Positions 6,729 through 11,409 of a stretch of DNA of 11,409 nt are shown here, piece after piece. Position numbers and translations under genes: made by a program. The notes below the pieces were generated by a model. The model had not been told where the DNA came from and searched no databases. It was given only the letters and a program-made list of their open reading frames with translations. How positions within the stretch are numbered: position 1 is the stretch's first letter; each line of letters starts with the position of its first letter. Source of the stretch: a bacterium (GTDB lineage: Bacteria > Patescibacteriota > Minisyncoccia > JAJYZQ01); NCBI GenBank assembly GCA_021799835.1, contig JAJYZQ010000005.1:1-11409 (forward strand). The letters are read 5' to 3'.

Positions 6729-7139
6729 ATGAATCGAATAAAGCGGTATAGTACGCTTGCCTATACGGCGGTAGCGGGTGCAGCATACTATGTGGCAAGT
6801 ATGGGATTAGCACATGCTGATCTTGGCTCGCCACCGGTCAACGTAAATCCCTATCAGGCAAGCAATCAATTTAATTCGCTGGGGAATATCTATGGTACGG
6901 TGAAAATCGCCATCAACTGGGTTTTTGCATTTGGCGGAATCATTGCAGTGGCCCTGCTGGTATACGGTGGAGTGCTTTATATGCAAGCACAAGGAAACGA
7001 AGATCAGTCTAAAAAAGCAAAAGCAATCATCCGTGATGCAATTATCGGTTTGATCATTATGCTGCTTGCATATACCATCATCACTTTGGTGATTGGTACG
7101 CTTGCGCCGAGTGGCTCACTGACTTTGCCGACTCAGTGA
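6729..7139 (+). CDS. Type IV secretion pilin-like protein (pilin 4)
   Basis: This 136-aa protein starts at ATG 6729 without an SD. Signal peptide 1-30 has basic residues at 3-6, a hydrophobic Ala-rich core and AHA|D as a good cleavage site. The mature N-terminus is Pro/Asn-rich (DLGSPPVNVNPYQASNQ). Helix 1 is at about 62-86 (with VYGGVLYMQAQGNED), the loop SKKAKA is basic, and helix 2 is at about 103-124, followed by a Ser/Leu/Thr/Pro tail. Loop and helix motifs tie it to pilins 1-3, but it lacks the SGTGGN start and has its own promoter, so it may be expressed separately, for example as a major or alternative subunit. That is inference. Transcription ends at the strong hairpin at 7174-7200. 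Confidence 0.78.
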   Translation: MNRIKRYSTLAYTAVAGAAYYVASMGLAHADLGSPPVNVNPYQASNQFNSLGNIYGTVKIAINWVFAFGGIIAVALLVYGGVLYMQAQGNEDQSKKAKAIIRDAIIGLIIMLLAYTIITLVIGTLAPSGSLTLPTQ

Positions 7140-7173
7140 TGATATTTTTCTAGTCATCAGCAAAATGAAAAGT

Positions 7174-7200
7174 AAAACCCCGCAATTCTGCGGGGTTTTT
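7174..7200 (+). terminator. Intrinsic terminator after pilin 4
   Basis: Perfect 7-bp stem CCCCGCA (7178-7184) / TGCGGGG (7189-7195) with loop ATTC, preceded by AAAA and followed by TTTTT. The flanking A and T tracts make it usable in both directions. Confidence 0.9.
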
Positions 7201-7206
7201 GTATTG

Positions 7207-7244
7207 AAAAACCCGCCTCAGCATCATACGTCATCGGCGGGTTT
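7207..7244 (-). terminator. Intrinsic terminator of the leftward accessory operon
   Basis: Read on the minus strand, AAACCCGCC (7244-7236) pairs with GGCGGGTTT (7217-7209) around an 18-nt loop, and the T-run of the second arm continues to 7207. It sits directly after the stop of the membrane-protein gene and faces the pilin terminator. Confidence 0.85.
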
Positions 7245-7246
7245 AT

Positions 7247-8098
7247 TCAGGGGCGCGCGCGGGTTAACGTGATCACCACCTTCACATCTCCCGCAGCGCG
7301 AGAGAGAAAAGAAATGGTGGACACGTTGTTATTCGGTCCCACCTGGTCAGCGCCGGAGGCATCAGCATACTGCTTGACGCCACCAGTGTTCAGATGGAGC
7401 AGAACTTCCACGGGTCCTTGGTTCTGATAGTCATACAACCATCCGGGCGGTACGACTATCGGAGTACTCCATACGTTCGGCTTGGCCGTTACCGCGATGA
7501 CTCGCGGTTGAGGCACTGCCGAAGATGGAGCGGAAGGAGGCGAGGTGGGTGAGGGGTGGTGTGGCAGAGTGCCATCCCACCAAGCGGTGAGCCAGTTGTC
7601 AGTGCGAGCACCGGCATTATTCCTACCATGAGTCACCGCGTGGGTGAAGTTTGGCAGGAATGCTGACACAGTGATAAGCACGACGATGGCTATCAACCAC
7701 GGAACCGGTTTGCGAATCCCGGCTCCTGACAACACCCCGATCGTGACGATAGAGAGCATCAGAAGCGGGATCTCAGAACGGACTTGTGTGATCGGGATGA
7801 TACTAAAGTACATCCCAAACAGCAGTTCCGTCCCGACGATGCCGAGCAGTACTCTGATGGCTTTGCGTCCCCACCCGAAGGCGGAGATGATCGCATAGCC
7901 CAGAGGAAATGCTACGATACTTGCGGCAAGTCCCACGAAGGGAACTAGTCCAAGTATCGCGTTGAACCAGGTGGCCGAAACGAACAATGCCGTGAGGGCA
8001 AGTACGAATGGCCATCCGATGATCGCCAGAGCAACGAGGCCCAGCAGGAAATTGAATGTGAGGACAGTGTCCCACAGCCATTCAAAGAAGTCACGCAT
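7247..8098 (-). CDS. Polytopic membrane protein with Pro-rich linker and C-terminal beta-rich domain
   Basis: I do not recognise a named family. The ATG at 8098 is chosen over an in-frame upstream start (8143) because AAAGGAGGAGG (8113-8103) precedes it at good spacing. This gives 283 aa. Residues 12-150 hold about five to six hydrophobic helices (roughly 13-48 possibly as two, 50-74, 82-103, 110-126, 133-150). A loop (151-178) and a Pro/Ser-rich linker (179-198, PHHPSPTSPPSAPSS) follow. The last 85 residues (199-283) alternate hydrophobic and polar residues with Gly/Asn turns, like a beta-sandwich, starting RVIAVTAKPNVWSTPIVVPPG and ending DVKVVITLTRARP. The gene overlaps the upstream gene by 8 bases (ATGCGTGA), so translation is probably coupled. 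It is last in the leftward operon, with a terminator immediately after. A lectin-like or binding role for the C-terminal domain is only a guess. Confidence 0.75.
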   Translation of the reverse strand: MRDFFEWLWDTVLTFNFLLGLVALAIIGWPFVLALTALFVSATWFNAILGLVPFVGLAASIVAFPLGYAIISAFGWGRKAIRVLLGIVGTELLFGMYFSIIPITQVRSEIPLLMLSIVTIGVLSGAGIRKPVPWLIAIVVLITVSAFLPNFTHAVTHGRNNAGARTDNWLTAWWDGTLPHHPSPTSPPSAPSSAVPQPRVIAVTAKPNVWSTPIVVPPGWLYDYQNQGPVEVLLHLNTGGVKQYADASGADQVGPNNNVSTISFLSRAAGDVKVVITLTRARP

Positions 8099-8819
8099 GT
8101 GACCTCCTCCTTTCAGTAAATACTTTTTTGTCTTCCTGAGCAAGCCACCGGCGCGTACTTCTCCGTGCGGTCATGCCCATGATGGCGCGCAAGATCAGCG
8201 GTTCGTGTGGACTTCCACCATTTTCCCAGTAAGCGACCTCATTGCGTGTCCACTCACTGAGTCGGTGGTCAACATCGTGGAATACTTCCTTGCCCTTCTG
8301 CCATGCACGGCTGAAGAATTTCTTTAATTCCGCTGCCGTGTAGCGCAAGAGTTGGACAAGTTTGTCTTCCTCAATCGCCTGCACGAACGCCTCTACGGTA
8401 TCTTGGTTCTCCAGCGCTGCGCTGAACACCTCTTTCAGTTGGTCAAGCGCTTGCGGGTTTTCCGGAAGCGTCTTTCCGCCGTCAGGACTCTTGGTCAACG
8501 CTTCTGCCCGCTCAAGAGCGGTTTGAAATGCTTTAACCATCCTGCTTTCGGAAAGAGGGCCAAACCGTCCGCCGCTTTGGAACCAGTTCTTACGCTCCGC
8601 TTGGAAGCGGAGGAACTGATCGGCATCATCGTGGTTGCAGCGAGAGAACAGATACATCATCAGTTCGCTCCGCTGTTCTGCAGGGGTACCGGAGAACTGT
8701 TGCTGGACGGCACTTCGCAGATGTTCAGTGAAAACCTTTTTCCCCTCCTCAAATCCTTCCACGCCGAGCACTGCGGCAACGACTCCCTTTCCTACGGTCT
8801 TCAAGTTGATCTGTGCCAT
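8091..8819 (-). CDS. Helical protein of a new SGGRF family (paralogue of 10310-10954)
   Basis: This 242-aa, mostly helical, soluble-looking protein is not one I recognise. It shares with the 214-aa protein at 10310-10954 an N-terminal V-x-K-x-V...VLG-x-E...G pattern (residues 9-26 here) and the motif ER-x2-W-x2-SGGRF (75-86), followed by a Pro and a Ser-rich turn. The similarity continues weakly to DHRLS (184-188), opposite DRQLS in the paralogue. A second W-x-NGGS (198-203, YWENGGSPHEP) may be a partial internal repeat. The C-terminus (216-242) is strongly basic (TARRSTRRW, TERRRSHA), which suits binding to nucleic acid or lipid headgroups. The SD-like AAAGGGTG (8837-8830) overlaps the stop of the Ig-like gene, 9 nt upstream, and the stop overlaps the membrane-protein start. 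It sits mid-operon between a surface-type fold and a membrane protein, so a complex with them is a reasonable guess. Confidence 0.78.
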   Translation of the reverse strand: MAQINLKTVGKGVVAAVLGVEGFEEGKKVFTEHLRSAVQQQFSGTPAEQRSELMMYLFSRCNHDDADQFLRFQAERKNWFQSGGRFGPLSESRMVKAFQTALERAEALTKSPDGGKTLPENPQALDQLKEVFSAALENQDTVEAFVQAIEEDKLVQLLRYTAAELKKFFSRAWQKGKEVFHDVDHRLSEWTRNEVAYWENGGSPHEPLILRAIMGMTARRSTRRWLAQEDKKVFTERRRSHA

Positions 8820-8828
8820 CTTACTTAA

Positions 8829-9458
8829 TCACCCTTTCTGAATTTTTGGGACACGGATCCAAAGCTGAACTCCTGTTCCCAGCACCATAGCGGTAATGCC
8901 ATTGCGCTGGTCTGTTGCGGTGACTGTTGTGGTCACCGCACCATTTGCACCGGTCTTCTCAAGATCATAGAAACCGCCTTCATGTGCGGCGTCCATAATC
9001 CGGATGATGACGTCCTTCACTCCCTTCCCTTCTTGGCTGAGAGTTTGGAAGGTGATGGTGTAGCGATCGTCTAAACGCACTTTGACATGCGTGAGGCGAT
9101 ATACACCCTTCACCTTTTTTGCAACATCATCGTCTTCCTTTATGGTGACTCGTTTGCTGACAGTTTTCGTCGTTCCCGAAAACCCAGCAGAGATCTTGTG
9201 TTTCCCCGGCTTCTTGATAACGATGGCCTTTTGAATGCGGCCATCGCCTTCGGTTTCCTCAGCATCCTCGTAGGACTTGTCGTCCAGATAGAACTGAACG
9301 GCAATACCTGCTTCGGGACGATTGCTTTGGGAAACAATGGCGGTCGTCTCAACTTCCCAACCCCCGCCCTTTTCCTCGTCTCGCTTTTTAGGCTCTCCGA
9401 GTTCAAGGTAGAGGCTGAGGGCGTCTACATTGCTGGCGAGAAATCCTATTCCTGCCAT
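8829..9458 (-). CDS. Two-domain bacterial Ig-like protein without a signal peptide
   Basis: This 209-aa protein is first in the leftward operon. Two Ig-like beta-sandwich segments can be seen. The first is at about 34-108, with V-x-F (about 54-56), then a GDGR turn (71-74) followed by KAIVIKKPGKHKISAGFSGT, a typical Big_1-type pattern. The second is at about 130-204, with GVKDVIIRIMD, TGANGAVTTTV and ITAMVLGTG. A charged bridge (EDDDVAKKVKG, 108-118) joins them. Such domains are usually extracellular, yet there is no signal peptide or anchor: the N-terminus is MAGIGFLASNVDALSLYLEL. The ATG at 9458 is preferred, with AAAGGAG (9473-9467) 8 nt upstream; a GTG at 9461 would be 5 nt from it and adds one residue. 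It is transcribed from the consensus promoter at 9496-9524. It may be a cytoplasmic assembly partner or be exported in a non-standard way. Confidence 0.75.
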   Translation of the reverse strand: MAGIGFLASNVDALSLYLELGEPKKRDEEKGGGWEVETTAIVSQSNRPEAGIAVQFYLDDKSYEDAEETEGDGRIQKAIVIKKPGKHKISAGFSGTTKTVSKRVTIKEDDDVAKKVKGVYRLTHVKVRLDDRYTITFQTLSQEGKGVKDVIIRIMDAAHEGGFYDLEKTGANGAVTTTVTATDQRNGITAMVLGTGVQLWIRVPKIQKG

Positions 9459-9495
9459 CACCTCATCTCCTTTCCGTTTTCAATGTACTAGGCAT

Positions 9496-9524
9496 ATTAT
9501 ACAACGAATAATAAAATATGTCAA
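9496..9524 (-). promoter_or_regulatory. Consensus sigma-70 promoter of the leftward accessory operon
   Basis: On the minus strand TTGACA (9524-9519), exactly 17 nt, then TATAAT (9501-9496): a perfect match at both boxes and in spacing. Start near 9489, about 30 nt before the Ig-like gene ATG. Such a promoter should be strong unless repressed. Confidence 0.85.
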
Positions 9525-9575
9525 TACTTTGGAGCAAGAAAGAAATAGGAGTAAATAGATACTAAATGCGTAATC

Positions 9576-9603
9576 TTGTATACATAGATAGGGGTGATAT
9601 AAT
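9576..9603 (+). promoter_or_regulatory. Extended -10 promoter of the rightward accessory operon
   Basis: TTGTAT (9576-9581), a 16-nt spacer and TATAAT (9598-9603), preceded by TG at 9595-9596 (extended -10). The -35 box overlaps the palindrome TGTATACA (9577-9584), a possible operator. Its -35 lies about 50 nt from the -35 of the divergent promoter. Confidence 0.75.
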
Positions 9604-9650
9604 AAAATAGTTCGTTGAAAACCTAACCCACACGAAAGGAGCTGGTGGTA

Positions 9651-10259
9651 ATGGATCGGTTAGTGCGAGTGGAGCAGCTGATGGAGGAAAATTCTTTCTC
9701 GGCAATGTTACGACCAGGAAAGACCAAGCAGGATGTACAACAGATGCTTGCTAATCGGCAACAGATCGCAGGGGAGATCCGACTTGCAGTGCTGGAAGAG
9801 TGTGACAACTTCCTTACAGAAATCATTGACAAGAAGAACCCTGAGCCACAGTTACTCCAACTTCTTGATCATAGCGAGGAATTGATCAAGAAAGAAAAGA
9901 GTGGCTCTCTATCTCACGATGGTTCTCTTCCTGAAGTAGTAAACTTCTTTGCTGAAGTTTACAGTGTGGCGATTGATTATCTGGTCAGTGCGGTCAATGA
10001 GTTACAGGCGGCGCTTCGTCTTTCAAAAGCCTCTTTTCTTTGGATGAGGTCAAGTAGTGAGATTGAGCGATCGGTTGAACAGGCGATGAAAAAGATTGAG
10101 GAGGAAGAAGAAGAGGCGGAAAGACCTCTAGATGAAGATCAAAAAGCCCAAGCAAACGAGAACTTCGCTCAAACTCTCAAGGAAACAATAGGGCTGCTTA
10201 TCTTTTGGGCGGAGGTCAACAATCTCTCGTTAGCATGGGAGGAAGACAGCAGTGAGTGA
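9651..10259 (+). CDS. Acidic all-helical protein of unknown function
   Basis: This 202-aa protein is not one I recognise. ATG 9651 is chosen because AAAGGAG (9635-9641) lies 9 nt upstream; a GTG at 9645 would be only 3 nt from it. The sequence is almost entirely predicted helix: 1-60 with many charged residues, a linker rich in Ser/Gly/Asp around 83-93 (KSGSLSHDGSLP), helix 95-130, then a long helix that includes an unbroken Glu run (150-155) and may form a coiled coil, and a last helix 170-191 with a hydrophobic TIGLLIFWAEV stretch. No signal peptide or true membrane span is present. It is first in the rightward operon, 50 nt before the SGGRF-family protein. Strong acidity opposite the basic tails of the two SGGRF proteins hints at a partner or an antitoxin-like or chaperone-like role. 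That is only a hypothesis. Confidence 0.75.
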   Translation: MDRLVRVEQLMEENSFSAMLRPGKTKQDVQQMLANRQQIAGEIRLAVLEECDNFLTEIIDKKNPEPQLLQLLDHSEELIKKEKSGSLSHDGSLPEVVNFFAEVYSVAIDYLVSAVNELQAALRLSKASFLWMRSSSEIERSVEQAMKKIEEEEEEAERPLDEDQKAQANENFAQTLKETIGLLIFWAEVNNLSLAWEEDSSE

Positions 10260-10309
10260 TTGGCTCAAAGTGTCTTTACTGAACCAAAACCAAAAAGGAG
10301 GAGTTAAAA

Positions 10310-10954
10310 ATGCCAAACTGGCGTAGTGTCGGAGCGGTAAGCAAGGACGTGCTATTCGGCGTCCTCGGAGCGGAGCTGGATCACCTCGGCAGAGAGTATC
10401 TGTCGCGGCGGCGCGGCACAGTTGCAATGACTAACGATCGGTCGGCAGTGTTGCAGCTGGTGTTCACCCGCCTTTCAGATGACGCACGGAAGAATTTCTC
10501 TCACGCTGTGCAAGAGCGGATAGCGTGGCGAGAAAGCGGCGGAAGGTTCTCTCCGGGATCGCTGGACGATCTCATGGACGCTATCACAACAATAACCATT
10601 CTCCGCTCTGACCAAGGTGAGTTGGGGCGTACTGACGAAGCAGTGGAGATGCTTGAGTATCTCCTTGCGGATGACCGTCGTCTGGAAGAAGCGGTAGCGC
10701 TTATCAAGAGGAAGGGCGGCCTGGACATAACTCGTGAGTTATTCGGTGCGTCCATTCCGCAAGTTCGCGACTTCATCCGCAATGCTCTGTCTACCACGCG
10801 TGTGTACGCAAAAGAGCTGGATCGACAGCTGAGCGCTACATTCGGTGGTCCGCATCGTCCAGGCCCGCGGCATGGAATTTTGGGCAAGCTGTGGGGATGG
10901 AAGATGAATCAGCTGTACGAACGTAGTGAACGCGATCGTCAGCGTGATCGTTAG
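10310..10954 (+). CDS. Helical protein of a new SGGRF family (paralogue of 8091-8819)
   Basis: This 214-aa protein is second in the rightward operon, with a strong SD AAGGAGGAG before ATG 10310. It aligns with the 242-aa protein of the opposite operon. N-terminal V-x-K-x-V...VLG-x-E...G is at 10-27, then RS...F-x-R-x3-DA at about 44-59, then ER-x2-W-x2-SGGRF at 69-80 with a following P-x-S. Later comes a helix ending in DRQLS (171-175), the counterpart of DHRLS. It lacks the 242-aa protein's ring of inserted residues near 43-48 and has a Gly/Pro/His-rich hinge (179-189, GGPHRPGPRHG) before a short C-terminal helix with a charged, Arg-rich end (SERDRQRDR). No known enzymatic motif was seen. 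The shared family in both halves of a divergent cluster suggests related, perhaps interacting, subunits. Transcription ends at the hairpin at 11015-11046. Confidence 0.78.
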   Translation: MPNWRSVGAVSKDVLFGVLGAELDHLGREYLSRRRGTVAMTNDRSAVLQLVFTRLSDDARKNFSHAVQERIAWRESGGRFSPGSLDDLMDAITTITILRSDQGELGRTDEAVEMLEYLLADDRRLEEAVALIKRKGGLDITRELFGASIPQVRDFIRNALSTTRVYAKELDRQLSATFGGPHRPGPRHGILGKLWGWKMNQLYERSERDRQRDR

Positions 10955-11014
10955 CTTGAGTATCCACATTACCGAGAAAAGAAGGTGGGCAATAGGTGAA
11001 GTTCTTTGACTCGT

Positions 11015-11046
11015 AAAACTCCCTGCTGATCTAGTGGGGAGTTTTT
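11015..11046 (+). terminator. Intrinsic terminator of the rightward accessory operon
   Basis: ACTCCC (11018-11023) pairs with GGGAGT (11037-11042) around a 13-nt loop, preceded by AAA and followed by a T-run to 11046. It lies 60 nt after the stop of the 214-aa gene; the stretch between holds no credible ORF. Confidence 0.8.
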
Positions 11047-11072
11047 GCGCGGTTGATATATCTGCTACATCA

Positions 11073-11101
11073 TTTACAGCAGCGTAATATCCTCGTATAA
11101 T
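11073..11101 (+). promoter_or_regulatory. Promoter for the exonuclease-domain gene
   Basis: TTTACA (11073-11078), 17-nt spacer, TATAAT (11096-11101). Start near 11108, giving a leader of about 44 nt. The leader holds a small CTGCAG-CGG-CAG palindromic stretch around 11113-11125 and no SD. Confidence 0.7.
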
Positions 11102-11151
11102 CCAACATATTGCCTGCAGCGGCAGGATCATAACCATTGAATAATAAAATT

Positions 11152-11409
11152 ATGAACAGGGTAGTGTTTGATGTGGAAACAAAATATTCGTTTGATGAGG
11201 TGGGCGGCCAGCAGAATCTGGACAAGCTGGGTGTGTCGGCATTGGTCGCATATTCCTATGACCATGATAAATTTATGGGGTTTGCAGAAAGTGATATGCC
11301 AAGTTTTGAGCGCTTGATCACGCAAACGCCCACCCAGCTCATCGGCTTTAATAGTATTCATTTTGATAATGCGGTGATCACGCCGTATTTGTCTATCAAT
11401 GTCGCACAG
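11152..11409 (+). CDS. RNase H-like DEDD-type 3'-5' exonuclease domain protein, partial (N-terminal 86 aa)
   Basis: The open frame from ATG 11152 reaches the window end without a stop; 86 residues are visible. The start is a classic exonuclease motif I: VVFDVET (4-10), with Asp7 and Glu9 as expected metal ligands. A strand follows (SALVAYSYD, 29-37), then motif II as LIGFNSIHFDN (63-73), with Asn67 and Asp72 in the usual GFN-x3-FD arrangement. This fits predicted RNase H-like or YprB-type exonuclease domains often seen in Patescibacteria, alone or fused to helicases. The later motif III (D/H/Y) lies outside the window, so activity and full architecture cannot be judged. No SD lies before the ATG (AATAATAAAATT), like most genes outside the accessory cluster. 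Confidence 0.78.
   Translation, partial: MNRVVFDVETKYSFDEVGGQQNLDKLGVSALVAYSYDHDKFMGFAESDMPSFERLITQTPTQLIGFNSIHFDNAVITPYLSINVAQ

Noticed and set aside
8352..8828. 158-aa plus-strand ORF
   Set aside because: Antisense to the 242-aa gene, which is supported by its paralogue, operon spacing and overlaps; no SD.
9087..9491. 134-aa plus-strand ORF
   Set aside because: Antisense to the Ig-like gene and running into its promoter; no SD and no recognisable feature.
7141..11060. Attachment sites or integrase marking the accessory cluster as an inserted element
   Set aside because: No integrase, transposase, or matching direct repeats were found at the two edges by eye; the tRNA is about 3 kb away and appears intact.
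10501..11137. Two minus-strand ORFs (128 and 132 aa)
   Set aside because: Antisense to the 214-aa gene; the second crosses a terminator and a promoter, so neither fits a transcript.
1..11409. CRISPR array, insertion sequence or rRNA
   Set aside because: No regularly spaced repeats, transposase motifs or rRNA-like stretches were seen anywhere in the window.

Overview
The window looks like chromosomal DNA of a Candidate Phyla Radiation bacterium (Patescibacteria, Parcubacteria-like). This rests on four things: a four-domain ribosomal protein S1, a tandem run of small two-helix pilin-like proteins of the type IV secretion pilin family common in that group, a degenerate metallo-beta-lactamase-fold protein, and many genes without a Shine-Dalgarno (SD) sequence. 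TGA is used as a stop, so the UGA=Gly code of Gracilibacteria is not in use. The taxonomic call is inference from gene content.

Layout, left half (1-7139). A truncated minus-strand MBL-fold gene (1-503) is divergent from rpsA (675-1910) across a two-way promoter region. rpsA is followed by ftsH (2015-3904) with its own promoter, a tRNA-Val(GAC) 18 nt after ftsH, a membrane-anchored extracellular solute-binding protein (4080-5378), and four small pilin-like membrane proteins (5395-7139). Three promoters here carry a symmetric GTATA-N-TATAC-type sequence over the -10 box.

Layout, right half (7140-11046). Between intrinsic terminators lies a compact accessory cluster of five genes in two divergent operons. 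The leftward operon encodes an Ig-like two-domain protein (209 aa), a helical protein (242 aa) and a polytopic membrane protein with a C-terminal beta-rich domain (283 aa). The rightward operon encodes an acidic helical protein (202 aa) and a 214-aa protein. The 242-aa and 214-aa proteins are paralogues sharing an ER-x2-W-x2-SGGRF motif. The operons start from near-consensus sigma-70 promoters facing away from each other in a 192-nt AT-rich gap (9459-9650). All five genes have SD sequences, four of them strong, while most neighbours have none. I recognise no described system here, and this cluster is the best candidate for something new in the window.

The window ends in a partial gene (11152 onward) for an RNase H-like DEDD-type exonuclease domain protein with a good promoter of its own.
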